Shown piece after piece: positions 42,335-50,892 of a stretch of 64,000 nt of DNA. The stretch comes from Pseudomonas asgharzadehiana (lineage in GTDB: Bacteria; Pseudomonadota; Gammaproteobacteria; Pseudomonadales; Pseudomonadaceae). Position 1 is the first letter of the stretch. Each line of letters opens with the position of its first letter. The notes beneath the pieces were generated by a model. It saw nothing but the letters and a program-made list of their open reading frames with translations, did no database searches and was not told the origin of the DNA. The stretch spans positions 2,294,001 to 2,358,000 of the forward strand of contig NZ_CP077079.1 of NCBI RefSeq assembly GCF_019139815.1, in the 5' to 3' direction. Made by a program: the position numbers and the translations under genes.

Positions 42335-42360
42335 GAGTATTCTCCAGGATGAAATGAACA

Positions 42361-42378
42361 AGGCGCCCGAAGGCGCCT
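42361..42378 (-). terminator. Hairpin after radC
   Basis: AGGCGCC / GGCGCCT with a 4-base loop, then TTGTTCATTT on the minus strand. It lies 8 bases past the radC stop; weak T-run. Confidence 0.5.
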
Positions 42379-42385
42379 GTAAGGG

Positions 42386-42880
42386 TTAAAGCCAACCGTA
42401 TTCGGCAAGAGAAAGTGGGCGACCTTCACCCACGATGAAGTGATCCAGTACGTGAACCTCGATCAACGCCAAGGCCTCCTTCAACCGTGCGGTCAAGACG
42501 CGATCTGCCTGGCTGGGTTCCGTACATCCCGAGGGGTGGTTATGAACAAAAATGGCGGCTGCTGCGTTATGCGCTAGGGAGCGCTTGACGACTTGGCGGG
42601 GGTAAACGCTGGCGCCATCGATGCTTCCGTGAAAGAGGATTTCGAACGCCAGAACGCGATGGCGAGCATCGAAAAAAATCACACCGAAAACCTCATGCTC
42701 TTGGGGTGCAACATACAGTTTTAGATATGACGCCACGGCGTCAGGTGACGTCAGGCTGGGGCCGCGGGTGAACAGCCGACGATCCAGAATGTGCAGCGCT
42801 TCGTCGATCAGCTGGTTTTCCTGGGCGATGCGATCAGCCTCGACATCCGAGGCTTCAATCAGGGTGAGCTGGGTGTTCAT
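42386..42880 (-). CDS. radC: RadC-family JAB-domain protein
   Basis: A 164-residue RadC (MPN/JAB) protein. The zinc site [14 protein letters not shown] (near 113-126) with the upstream Glu in [10 protein letters not shown] matches the JAMM pattern. Such short plasmid/ICE RadC proteins lack the N-terminal HhH domain; their role is unknown despite the name. Start ATG 42880 with GGAGG 7 bases upstream. Two mutually exclusive GC hairpins precede it (42905-42919 and 42921-42936), the latter 41 nt from the ATG. Confidence 0.9.
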   Translation of the reverse strand: MNTQLTLIEASDVEADRIAQENQLIDEALHILDRRLFTRGPSLTSPDAVASYLKLYVAPQEHEVFGVIFFDARHRVLAFEILFHGSIDGASVYPRQVVKRSLAHNAAAAIFVHNHPSGCTEPSQADRVLTARLKEALALIEVHVLDHFIVGEGRPLSLAEYGWL

Positions 42881-42920
42881 GAGGTACCTCCGAAGGGAAC
42901 AATCCGGGGGTACACCCCGA

Positions 42921-42936
42921 GGGGAGTGGTGTCCCC
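42921..42936 (-). promoter_or_regulatory. Leader hairpin 41 nt before radC start
   Basis: GGGGA / TCCCC around 6 bases. Beside it CGGGG/CCCCG (42905-42919) forms a second hairpin, and CCCCGAGGGG joins both, so alternative pairings are possible. Confidence 0.45.
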
Positions 42937-42979
42937 GAGGTGGATATAGAGTCACGGGCATTGCCCGATGACGCGCTGT

Positions 42980-43237
42980 TTACAGCCGAGTGAATCGGTG
43001 GCGTTGTCCGTGCAGGTGTGAGTCACAACCGTTGCAGCGCAATGGGGAGAAGGTTCTTATTCCACGGCCAGTTTCGGGGTCGAAGTCGGCACTGATGGGT
43101 ATTAGCCGAACCAGCCCATGAGGAAGACCGGCGATGCGTTTCTCGATCTCATCTGTCGTGTAGAAGAGCGATAACATGCTGTAGTCCTCGTAAGCCGTAG
43201 CGGACAGGCAGTCGTCGCAAAGCCAGAAGGATTCCAT
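42980..43237 (-). CDS. Small zinc-ribbon-like protein
   Basis: An 85-residue protein with CDDC near the start (MESFWLCDDCLSATAYEDYS) and CNGC near the end (PLRCNGCDSHLHGQRH): two cysteine pairs likely to hold zinc. Regularly found beside DUF3577 and RadC in this ICE class; no name recalled. AGGAAAACCCAC precedes the ATG. Between it and radC lie about 100 bases. Confidence 0.65.
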   Translation of the reverse strand: MESFWLCDDCLSATAYEDYSMLSLFYTTDEIEKRIAGLPHGLVRLIPISADFDPETGRGIRTFSPLRCNGCDSHLHGQRHRFTRL

Positions 43238-43264
43238 GTGGGTTTTCCTGTGCTGGTTGAAGAA

Positions 43265-43286
43265 AAGGCGCTCGATTGAGCGCCTT
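43265..43286 (-). terminator. Terminator after the DUF3577 gene
   Basis: A 9-bp stem AAGGCGCTC / GAGCGCCTT with loop GATT, followed on the minus strand by TTCTTC. It lies about 23 bases past the DUF3577 stop. Confidence 0.7.
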
Positions 43287-43308
43287 GATGTAAAACATCC
43301 TGAATCGT

Positions 43309-43890
43309 TCAGGCGGACTGAACAGCACGTGTAGCGACACGGCGGGCCGTGCGGGGAGTGGGTGCAGATTCAGGTTTGATCCTGGTCTCTGTTGGGTTGT
43401 CGGTATCCTCAGCTTCGGCATCAGCCGACGTTGGGGATGGCTCACTGTTTGGCGCTTGCTCAGCAGGTGCTGTTGCCTCCTGCCTGGCAGGTGCTTTGTA
43501 CTCGAACGTGCCATTGACCTTGATCCAGTCGATGAACAGCAGACGACCTTTCAGACTGGCGCCCGGTTGGCCTTGTTTATTGCCTTTCTCATAGAGAAAT
43601 GGGTCGATCCACAGATCGCCGATACGGAACGATAGCAAGACCTTTTTCTCGGCTTTGACGGCGTCCATATAGAGACGAATCAAGCGTTCAGCTTCGCCGC
43701 CAGCGACCTTGCAGTCGAAGCGGGTGTACTCGACTGCATCGGTGGCGCCGTGCAGAGCCGCGATATCGCAGGCCATGAATGGCTGGCCGCGACGGACTTG
43801 TACTTCGCGGACACGGTTTAGGTAGCCGATACCGACGGTGTGCAGATTGAAGTAAGTGCTCGCTTCTTGGGATTGGTTGGCGTGGGCCAT
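43309..43890 (-). CDS. DUF3577 / STY4534-family ICE protein
   Basis: A 193-residue protein. The conserved part, TYFNLHTVGIGYLNRVREVQ, FMACDIAALHG and YTRFDCKVAGGEA, is that of DUF3577 (STY4534 family, annotated as an ICE replication protein). The last 60 residues are a disordered Pro/Thr/Glu-rich tail ending in basic residues. About 200 bases of structured leader lie upstream, with a hairpin 41 nt before the ATG and the large RNA element beyond. Role probably in ssDNA or plasmid-like replication of the excised ICE. Confidence 0.88.
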   Translation of the reverse strand: MAHANQSQEASTYFNLHTVGIGYLNRVREVQVRRGQPFMACDIAALHGATDAVEYTRFDCKVAGGEAERLIRLYMDAVKAEKKVLLSFRIGDLWIDPFLYEKGNKQGQPGASLKGRLLFIDWIKVNGTFEYKAPARQEATAPAEQAPNSEPSPTSADAEAEDTDNPTETRIKPESAPTPRTARRVATRAVQSA

Positions 43891-43930
43891 GGTGGTTCTC
43901 CTGTTTCAAGGGAAAACGGCGACGCACAGC

Positions 43931-43959
43931 CCCTGACGGGGAAGTGAGCCCCGTCAGGG
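43931..43959 (-). promoter_or_regulatory. Leader hairpin 41 nt before DUF3577 start
   Basis: Perfect 11-bp stem CCCTGACGGGG / CCCCGTCAGGG with a 7-base loop, the strongest of the four hairpins with this offset. No T-run. Confidence 0.6.
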
Positions 43960-44057
43960 TGGGTAAGGTGAAGGCGAGCGATGAAAGACACGCCACCGGC
44001 AAGCCGATGACCATCAGATCGATGCGCCTGAAGGATAGCGGTGCAGCCGAGGAGAAA

Positions 44058-44215
44058 TCCGCAGCAGGTCTGCGGACCTAGGGTAGTGGGCATTCATCAC
44101 CGCGGAAGCGGTAAACGTGCGAGCCTCCGAATGCTGATCGCACTTGGGTAAACCACCACAAACGTGGCGTAGCCTTGAAGGTTCAAGCTACCTGGGCTGG
44201 GCTGTCAACGACAGC
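44058..44215 (-). ncRNA. Structured leader RNA, copy 2 (DUF3577-motif-like)
   Basis: Stems: TCCGCAG/CTGCGGA (44058-44076), ACCGC/GCGGT, GTGCGA/TCGCAC (44117-44122 with 44138-44143), CCAC/GTGG, GTAGC/GCTAC, GCTGTC/GACAGC (44201-44215). The loop GAATGC (44129-44134) can pair with GCATTC (44090-44095). Compared with copy 1, several pairs change together while the fold is kept. It lies upstream of DUF3577, where a motif of that name has been described (from memory). Confidence 0.75.
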
Positions 44216-44240
44216 GAACTACGCCCTTTGTATAAGCCTG

Positions 44241-44790
44241 TCACAGGGGAGCGTCAAGACGCCGCAAGCTGATTTTTTATGGCCGGAATACAGTGGCAGT
44301 TACTGGAGTGAAGAAAGTGAAGAGTGGGCCTGGCGGGGTGCCAGGCGAGGAACAGAAAAGCCACCTTAGGCGGTCTGACGTAGTCGACAAGCGCCTCACA
44401 AAACTTGATTTAACTGCGCCATGATTCGCCAACCGACCCTTGTCGTGGCCTGGGTCGGAACATGCTGGCACGCATCCGCGCACAAAGGGTGCCCAGTGTT
44501 TCCCCGGTGGGCTCCGGGGCTGAATATGATCGCCATGGCGGATGACCGCTGTTGCCTGGCAGAGGCAACAGCGGTCATCCGCCATATTGATCAGGTCAAG
44601 CACAAACAGGAATGAAATCCCATTGATAGAGAAGGCCCCGAACTCTACGAGTTCGACCGAGCTACCCGGAGCGCATCGGTCTTGGGTCGCCGTTGGCGAT
44701 GATCCGAAGGCACTACAGCAGAGAGAGAAGGATGACGTCAAGGCTGAGGGCAACCTTCAATGCCTCGAGATCGACTACGAGTGAATGAGC
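44241..44790. other. 550-base stretch without a supported gene
   Basis: Contains the long inverted repeat below. Frames on both strands here are mirror images created by that palindrome or lack ribosome sites. The rest shows no repeat or terminator that I can support. Confidence 0.45.
44535..44585. repeat. Perfect 23-bp inverted repeat with 5-base spacer
   Basis: Left arm 44535-44557 (begins ATGGCGGATGACC), right arm 44563-44585. A further 5 bp (TGATC / GATCA) pair outside a 3x3 mismatch, extending it to 44527-44593. No T-run. Too long for a normal operator; could be a replication or transfer-related cruciform, or a remnant of a small insertion. Confidence 0.7.
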
Positions 44791-45153
44791 TTATTTATTG
44801 GCAAGATGAGCAGCCAATTGTTCGACGGTAGCCAGGATAAAGGCACGGTCGCTTTCTGTCAGTCCGCGGAGCAGACCCGCGATCATCTGGCCCTGGTCAT
44901 TGGGACGATTGCTCGACTCCGTCAGCAGTTCATCCATCCGGCAGTCGAAAATATCTGCTAACTGCATCAGCTTGACCACGGAAAGCTCCACCACACCCCG
45001 CTCAAGGCGCGAAATGGCTTCGCTGCCGATCCCCAGGCGTTCAGCCACCTCTTCTTGGGTCAGATTACGCTGGGTTCGGTGCTTCGCGATCATGCGCCCG
45101 ATTTGGGCTTGGGTTGGATGTTTATGTGCCAAGTGATGAGTTCTCCAATTCAA
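44791..45153 (-). CDS. XRE-family transcriptional regulator
   Basis: A 120-residue protein with one Cro/C1-type helix-turn-helix (IAKHRTQRNLTQEEVAERLGIGSEAISRLERG, about 23-54) and a C-terminal helical part that may dimerise. Divergent from the 45342 gene; the 188 bases between contain a promoter-like pair for the rightward gene, TTGACA (45178) and GAGTAT (45202) 18 bases apart. Likely regulates this pair. Confidence 0.87.
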   Translation of the reverse strand: MNWRTHHLAHKHPTQAQIGRMIAKHRTQRNLTQEEVAERLGIGSEAISRLERGVVELSVVKLMQLADIFDCRMDELLTESSNRPNDQGQMIAGLLRGLTESDRAFILATVEQLAAHLANK

Positions 45154-45341
45154 CCCGAATGGTTGAGCAAAGACCCATTGACATGAACATCCTTATCGGT
45201 TGAGTATCGACTTAGAAGGTTGTTATATTGACTGAAATAGCTGTTTGTCGCGACGTGACATCTATTCCTCCAGGAATCAGAGGCCGAAGTGACCAGCGAG
45301 ACTGAGCGGTCTGATAGGGCCAAAGGGAGGTAAGGTTGAGC

Positions 45342-45599
45342 ATGGATGAGCCGCGCGAGAACGTCATGGACCTGATCTGGGATCGAACACTGGAGCTGTT
45401 CATCAAGATCCATGACTGCCCTGATAGCCCTGAACATCTCGAGAGCCTCGTTCATTGGCTAAACGAAGATCCTGCTCACCTGAAAGCGTTCAATGAACTG
45501 GGGCAGATATGGATCGCGACAGGCATCGCCTTGGCCCGTGAAATCGGACAACCGCTAGACGACTTGGAGAAGGATCAAGCGCCGTTGATGATGCACTGA
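45342..45599 (+). CDS. FecR N-terminal-like (DUF4880-type) small protein
   Basis: An 85-residue protein. The pattern SLVHWLNEDPAHLKAFNELGQIW resembles the N-terminal anti-sigma part of FecR (DUF4880), where 'W...DP.H..A...W' is typical. No membrane or periplasmic part follows, so it is a stand-alone domain. ATG 45342 is preferred over TTG 45336 because AAGG lies 6 bases upstream. It converges on topB with a 37-base gap. Confidence 0.6.
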   Translation: MDEPRENVMDLIWDRTLELFIKIHDCPDSPEHLESLVHWLNEDPAHLKAFNELGQIWIATGIALAREIGQPLDDLEKDQAPLMMH

Positions 45600-45636
45600 C
45601 AACACTCCCGAGGTGCATGTGAGCGCCAATGGTGCC

Positions 45637-47604
45637 TCATGGACGACGTATACCTTTACTGATCGGCACAGTGCCTTTGCAGTCCGGGTAGTGGGAACAT
45701 GACCAGAATGGTCCTGATTTTCCCTTCCGCCTAAGCATTGAGGCGTTGCAAATGGGGCAGACAGGCCCGGCTTCGACCGGTACTGAAAAGGTGAGTGCTC
45801 CGCAGTTTGAGATCAACTGCGTAATCCAGTGCGCCTGCTTGGCAACGAATGCATCCAAGGTCAGACGTCCCGCTTCGATTTCATCCAGAGCTTGCTCCCA
45901 GATCGCTGTCATACCCGGATCCGCGACTGCTGCGGGTACCGCTTCGATTAGGGTATGGGCCGCTGCGGAGGCCGTTAATGCACGTTTTTTTTTCAACAAA
46001 TAACCGCGATCAATCAACCCCTTGATAATGCCGGCTCGCGTGGCTTCGGTGCCGATACCTGTGGTATCCCGAAGTTTCTGTTTCAGGCGCGGGTCGTTGA
46101 CCAGCTTGGCCACGTTTTTCATCGCCTTGATCAGATCGCCCTCGGTGAGCGGTTTGGGCGCAGCGGTGCGCATGGACTTGAGGTCGACGTCGTCCACTGC
46201 GCACTGCATCCCCTGTTGTAAGGCGGGCAACACCTGGGACTTTTGACTGGGTTCATCGTCTTCGGCGTTGTCGGAGAGTAAGCCTTTCCAGCCATGGACG
46301 AGGATTTGTTTGCCAACAGCAGTCAAACGCTCGGCGCCGCACTCCAATTCGACCTCGGTTCGATCAAACTCGTGATGCGGCAGAAATTGCGCTAGGTAGT
46401 GGCTACGAATCAATTCGTAGACTTGGCGCTCTTGTTCGGACATCCGCGCAAGATTCGCCGGCTCGGTGGTGGGGATGATGGCGTGGTGCGCGGTGACCTT
46501 GGCATCGTTCCATACTCGTGAGCGCAATGATCGATCGATGCTTCCGAGCGCTGGGCGTAACGCGGGATCCATTTTGAGCAAGGCATCGAATACCGCGGCG
46601 ACCTCGTTGAACATGCTCTCTGGCAAATAACGGCAATCGCTGCGCGGATAGCTGGTGGCTTTGTGGGTTTCATACAAGGCTTGGGCGATGTTCAGCGTTT
46701 CCTGAGCGCCGAGTCCCAACTTGCGTGAACAGACTTCTTGCAGTGTGCTCAGGTCCAAGGGCAGGGGTGGCGCTTCGCGCAAATGCTCAATCTGCAGCGA
46801 GACTACGGTGGAGGTCTTGCTGCCAGAAAGCGCTTGGACGGCTTGACTGGCGAGCGCCTGCTGCAGGCAGCGACCGGCTTCGTCACGTCCTGAGCTTGGC
46901 GGTATCCACGACGCGATGAAGGGTTGCCCCGTTGAAGACAGGTGCACATCCACCACCCAGTACGGCACAGAGACAAAGCTGGCAATCGCGCGGTCTCGTT
47001 CAACCACCAAGCGCAAAGTGGGTGTTTGGACGCGTCCAACCGACAGCACGCCGTCATAGCCCGCCCGCCGTCCTAAGAGGGTAAACAAACGACTGAGGTT
47101 CATACCAATCAGCCAATCGGCGCGGCTGCGGGCGAGGGCTGAGTGATAGAGCGGGAAGGTCTCCTGACTAGACTTCAGCGACGACAGTGCTTTGCGAATC
47201 GACGCCTCGTTGAGTGCGGATAACCAGAGGCGCTCAACAGAACCACGGTAGTTGCAGAGCTCCAGTAACTCGCGGGCAATCATTTCACCTTCGCGATCGG
47301 CGTCGGTGGCGATGACGACGGTGGTAGCTTCGCTGAGCAGGTGTTTGATGATTTTGAACTGCGCGACAGTCTTGGGTTTGACCTCAACCCTCCACTGCGC
47401 GGGAATGATCGGTAGATGATCCAACGACCAGGTTTTGTACTGATCGCCATAGGCTTCAGGTGGGGCCGTTTCCAGCAGGTGACCGATACACCAGGTGACG
47501 GTTGTCTCGGGTCCGATCAAGCAACCATCGCCACGTCGGCTGGCTCCGAGAACCTTGGCAATGTCACGACCTTGGGAAGGTTTCTCGCAGAGAAAGAGAC
47601 GCAT
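45637..47604 (-). CDS. topB: DNA topoisomerase III
   Basis: A 655-residue type IA topoisomerase. TOPRIM starts MRLFLCEKPSQGRDIA, with the acidic ATDADREGE at 99-107; the strand-cutting Tyr is in TSYPRSDCRYL (near 318); GIGTEATRAGIIKGLIDRGY marks the last toroid domain. The C-terminus has a zinc finger, CPIC...CSHYPDC (about 617-645). ICE-borne TopB of this length is usual and probably resolves intermediates of transfer or replication. A symmetric hairpin lies in its leader (47661-47689). Confidence 0.93.
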   Translation of the reverse strand: MRLFLCEKPSQGRDIAKVLGASRRGDGCLIGPETTVTWCIGHLLETAPPEAYGDQYKTWSLDHLPIIPAQWRVEVKPKTVAQFKIIKHLLSEATTVVIATDADREGEMIARELLELCNYRGSVERLWLSALNEASIRKALSSLKSSQETFPLYHSALARSRADWLIGMNLSRLFTLLGRRAGYDGVLSVGRVQTPTLRLVVERDRAIASFVSVPYWVVDVHLSSTGQPFIASWIPPSSGRDEAGRCLQQALASQAVQALSGSKTSTVVSLQIEHLREAPPLPLDLSTLQEVCSRKLGLGAQETLNIAQALYETHKATSYPRSDCRYLPESMFNEVAAVFDALLKMDPALRPALGSIDRSLRSRVWNDAKVTAHHAIIPTTEPANLARMSEQERQVYELIRSHYLAQFLPHHEFDRTEVELECGAERLTAVGKQILVHGWKGLLSDNAEDDEPSQKSQVLPALQQGMQCAVDDVDLKSMRTAAPKPLTEGDLIKAMKNVAKLVNDPRLKQKLRDTTGIGTEATRAGIIKGLIDRGYLLKKKRALTASAAAHTLIEAVPAAVADPGMTAIWEQALDEIEAGRLTLDAFVAKQAHWITQLISNCGALTFSVPVEAGPVCPICNASMLRRKGKSGPFWSCSHYPDCKGTVPISKGIRRP

Positions 47605-47822
47605 AGAACTGCTCCGGGTTGAGTTCGGAACAGCCTCGTTGGCAACAGCAGTGGCGAGCTATGAGAAACCTGAATGGCAGGTTCCTCATATTAGTCGGTG
47701 AGGGCGGTCTTGTGGGCGAGGCTGCTACCTAGTAGTCGCGTGGATGACAGTGCTTCACGAGCAACGAGTAATGACAGACCAGGAACTTCGCGTAAAGGCG
47801 CAATTTTTATGCCTCAAGCCCA

Positions 47823-48293
47823 TCATGCCGATGGTGGCTGCCCTCTGCGTTTTTTGGACTTCGACGCAGGCGAGCTTGCCTGGTCTGGAGCCTGCCCGAC
47901 GTGAGCCGCAGATGAGGTTGATTCACTGGAGCGCTCTCGCATGAGCACGTTCTGCACGCGATGAGGCAGGATGCCGACACGACGCGCCTCGATCTTGAAG
48001 GTCACCCGCGCATTGTCTTCACTGTCCTCCCACTCATCGCGCACGGTGCGGCCCTCTACCAACACGCGCATGCCTTTCTGGTACAGCGTGCTCCAGTGTT
48101 CAGCCTCGTGGTGCCAGAGCTCGACCGGCGCCCAATAGCCGCCTCGATCCTCATAGCTGCCATCGCGTAGCACGGGGTTGTCGAAGTACACATTCAGGCG
48201 CAGCAAGCGCCGTGGCTCGTCATTGCCTGACGGGAACTCCTGGAACTCTGGAGCACTACCGATGTTGCCTTCGCCGACGAAAAAGGTACTCAT
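47823..48293 (-). CDS. ssb: Single-stranded DNA-binding protein
   Basis: A 156-residue OB-fold protein. MSTFFVGEGNIGSAPEFQEF, VYFDNPVLRDGSYEDRGGYW and VLVEGRTVRDEWEDSEDN are recognisable SSB elements of the ICE type. The C-terminal tail is basic and lacks the acidic DDDIPF tip of chromosomal SSB, so it may not recruit the same partners. Start ATG 48293 overlaps the DUF3158 stop by 4 bases (ATGA). Confidence 0.9.
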   Translation of the reverse strand: MSTFFVGEGNIGSAPEFQEFPSGNDEPRRLLRLNVYFDNPVLRDGSYEDRGGYWAPVELWHHEAEHWSTLYQKGMRVLVEGRTVRDEWEDSEDNARVTFKIEARRVGILPHRVQNVLMRERSSESTSSAAHVGQAPDQASSPASKSKKRRGQPPSA

Positions 48294-48808
48294 TGTGATA
48301 TCTCCGCTGCTGGTGTGAACTGGCGCAGCAGCCGTTCGGCGCTCGCCATTTTGATTGCACAGGTTGAAGCCTGACGGTAGAGCGAATGCACCACGCTCAT
48401 CTGCAAGTTCAGTGCAATGCGCTTGCATTCGAAACGGTGCAATTCCTCGCGTACGGCCTGCGGCAAGCCCTTGTTGGAGACCTGGCGTTCCCAGACCGCA
48501 ACGCCCATACGGGCGAAGTCGCGGGTGCGCCATCGCAAAAAGGTGCTGCCCGCACTGGTGTTCTGCAGCACCAATCGAATATCCAGCAACGAGTAAGGCG
48601 GTTGTCCGGCCTGCTGCGCCACCGCCTCCATCAGGCGACGTAACTGCGCCTCGGTTTCCCTCGCCACCTGCGCCAGGTACTCCAGCTCCCCCTTACCCTT
48701 AAAAGGTTTTAAAAGGCCTTTTAGGGAGGCAGCGTGTTCGAGCTGTCGATAGGCATCCGGTGTGAGTGTTTCGAGGGGCATTGGTTGAATTGGGATTAGA
48801 GGCTTCAT
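48290..48808 (-). CDS. DUF3158 family protein
   Basis: A 172-residue helical protein with LVLQNTSAGSTFLRWRTRDF (about 80-100), the conserved block of DUF3158, and a helical end. Found in ICE replication modules between PFL_4669 and ssb homologues. Overlaps both neighbours by 4 bases. Function unknown. Confidence 0.82.
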   Translation of the reverse strand: MKPLIPIQPMPLETLTPDAYRQLEHAASLKGLLKPFKGKGELEYLAQVARETEAQLRRLMEAVAQQAGQPPYSLLDIRLVLQNTSAGSTFLRWRTRDFARMGVAVWERQVSNKGLPQAVREELHRFECKRIALNLQMSVVHSLYRQASTCAIKMASAERLLRQFTPAAEISQ

Positions 48809-49560
48809 ACTTCATCCTCCGGCTCATCGACTGTCGCAGATGGCTCTAACGCTTCCTCCACCAGCGCGTCAGCGTCATCCACTGCCACAGAGCCATGACG
48901 AATGATGGGTGGCGCGAACTGGGAGCGGCGATGCCCCTCTAGGATGTCTATAGGGGGTAATCCAAACTTCTCCATGGCCGCCAGAGCACGAGCGTTGTTC
49001 GCCGCCATGTCATCACGGGTGACGCCAGCATGCCGATAACGCTGGGCCTGGCCGAACAGGCTACGCAGCAAATGGGCACCGTCGTCGATCCAAGCTTCCA
49101 TGTCCCGTCGCCCGATCAAAGCGGTGTGATGGGCCAACAGGGTATGGCGCACCAAGGTGTCGTAGTCAGTCAGCAGGTAGACGGCGAGGAAGCCCAGTTG
49201 GCTGCCGATGTACAACGGCAAGGTGACGGGATGGATGTTGAGGTTGTCGCCCATGTCGATCTGCGTCGGCAGCTCTTGTCTGATCCGGTCCAACTGCTGG
49301 GTCAGTTCCAGCATCCCAGCCTTGGCCTGCATCAATTTTTCTTCGAGCTGCACGATCGCCCAATCGGCATAGGGGTCGTCCTGCGCTGCGGCCTGTTTGA
49401 TCAGGTTAGTGACGCTGATGTAGCCGGCCATACCCATAATCGAGTGGACGCCTTCGCGTGCGGTTCGACCTTGCCAGATTCGGGCGGCGTGGTGGGTATG
49501 CAGTGTCAGGGTGATGCTGCTGCGCAATGAGCCCAGGTTGAGCTGATAGTGATCGGCCAC
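48805..49560 (-). CDS. ICE protein, PFL_4669 family
   Basis: A 251-residue protein beginning MADHYQLNLGSLRSSITLTL, the conserved start of TIGR03761, then HHAARIWQGR and AGYISVTNLIKQAAAQDDPY. GTG 49560 is preferred because GAGGA lies 7 bases upstream and matches the family start; the frame to 49623 begins with a TTG without a site. Soluble; function unknown. Operon with DUF3158 and ssb. Confidence 0.88.
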   Translation of the reverse strand: MADHYQLNLGSLRSSITLTLHTHHAARIWQGRTAREGVHSIMGMAGYISVTNLIKQAAAQDDPYADWAIVQLEEKLMQAKAGMLELTQQLDRIRQELPTQIDMGDNLNIHPVTLPLYIGSQLGFLAVYLLTDYDTLVRHTLLAHHTALIGRRDMEAWIDDGAHLLRSLFGQAQRYRHAGVTRDDMAANNARALAAMEKFGLPPIDILEGHRRSQFAPPIIRHGSVAVDDADALVEEALEPSATVDEPEDEV

Positions 49561-49704
49561 GGTGTCGTCCTCGCATAGGCTTGGACGGGAACGTTGCGAC
49601 AGATGAAGGTCAAGGACAGCCAAAAAGCTGAATGCGGTCTGTTCGGTTTGGTTCGAAACGGCGAATTCCCGACACGCTCGACAATGATGCCAGTGGCATC
49701 AAAT

Positions 49705-50892
49705 CTACTGACGTCCAGGGCGTTTGCTACGTAGCTGGCGTAGTTCATCCAGGCACGCTTGGGCGAGGGCAGAGGCGGGTTCGCCCTTTTTCCTAAGTTG
49801 GCGCGGGGGAGCGGGTGGCGGCTCTGTCATGGGTAACGATTCAGCCTTACCTGCCCAAGGGTGGAAATCGCCTTTCAGCGCCCGCTGGATCAGGCCCATC
49901 AGATACGCCGCCGGTTTGCGGACGCGTCCTGCCGCACAGCGTGCGCCCGCTTCGTTGAGCACCGCCTGCCGATCTGCTGGTTTTAGCTTGTTCAGCGTCA
50001 CGGTGACGGCCTGCCGCTCGCTCAGACTCAGGTGCAACGGATCAGGCCAGTGCAGGTTATCCACTGCTGGGGTCGCGCGCGGTACAGTACATATACTTTC
50101 TTTTAATACAGTACAGGCGGCATTCGGATTCCGAACGGTGCCGGAAACATGGGCGTTCAGACCCGGTTCGGAATCCGAACGAGGTCCCGCATGATTCCGA
50201 ACGCGGTGATCGCCACCCCGTTCGGAATCGTGTAACGCTTCATCGGGCGCCTTATCCAATCCTTGTTGTGTCCAATGCTCGCTCAAACTGTCGAGCCGGG
50301 TGGGGAGTCGACCCAAATCGATATCAGTGTCCTGACGAATTTCTTCCAAAACATGCTGAGCGACAATTCGCACAGCCTTGGTTGCATGGGTGAGGGCATG
50401 TCCGACCAGCTCCAGATAATCCTGATCCAGCTCCATGGCTTCGGCGGGTGTCAACGGCTCATCGTGCAGGACGTACAGAGAACCTTGCAGGCGTCCGCTG
50501 AACTGATCGCGGCCACGACTCACCAAGCTAAGCCAGCGCGTCAACCTGAGCATCGTCAAGACGCGAGCGATGGTCTCGCGGGAGGCTGACGCACCGTAGG
50601 GCACGCTCGACAGATAAGGCTGCAGATCTTCATAGCGCGGTGTGACGACGCCCTGACCGTGTAGCATGAGTCGAAACACCTGCCAGGCATTCCGTTCCAA
50701 TGGCGTTAGCCGACTATCCAGCAGCAAGCGACGCGGCACGACTTCGTGAGATTGGCCACTGAACAAAAAGCCCGCCTGCAGGGCCTGGTTGGAAGGAGGT
50801 TCAGTGGTGGGGCGTGCGGGCCAACGTTCACTTAGTTGTTGGGTGCATTGCTGCAGAACACGTTGCCAGCGACCGGACGGGGCAGTGTTCAT
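49705..50892 (-). CDS. STY4528-family pathogenicity-island replication protein
   Basis: A 395-residue protein. The N-terminal half (RLTPLERNAWQVFRLMLHGQ, ASRETIARVLTMLRLTRWLS) looks like a winged-helix replication initiator; the C-terminal part has LHLSLSERQAVTVTLNKL and RVRKPAAYLMGLIQRALKG, typical of the STY4528 family. Start ATG 50892 overlaps the DUF2857 stop as ATGA. Probably starts plasmid-like replication of the excised element. Confidence 0.85.
   Translation of the reverse strand: MNTAPSGRWQRVLQQCTQQLSERWPARPTTEPPSNQALQAGFLFSGQSHEVVPRRLLLDSRLTPLERNAWQVFRLMLHGQGVVTPRYEDLQPYLSSVPYGASASRETIARVLTMLRLTRWLSLVSRGRDQFSGRLQGSLYVLHDEPLTPAEAMELDQDYLELVGHALTHATKAVRIVAQHVLEEIRQDTDIDLGRLPTRLDSLSEHWTQQGLDKAPDEALHDSERGGDHRVRNHAGPRSDSEPGLNAHVSGTVRNPNAACTVLKESICTVPRATPAVDNLHWPDPLHLSLSERQAVTVTLNKLKPADRQAVLNEAGARCAAGRVRKPAAYLMGLIQRALKGDFHPWAGKAESLPMTEPPPAPPRQLRKKGEPASALAQACLDELRQLRSKRPGRQ

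Noticed and set aside
44396..44784. Short genes on both strands around the 23-bp inverted repeat
   Set aside because: The repeated residues on both strands are produced by the palindrome itself.
47661..47689. Hairpin in the topB leader as a terminator for ssb
   Set aside because: ssb lies downstream of topB's 5' end in transcription order and the hairpin has no T-run; left unassigned.
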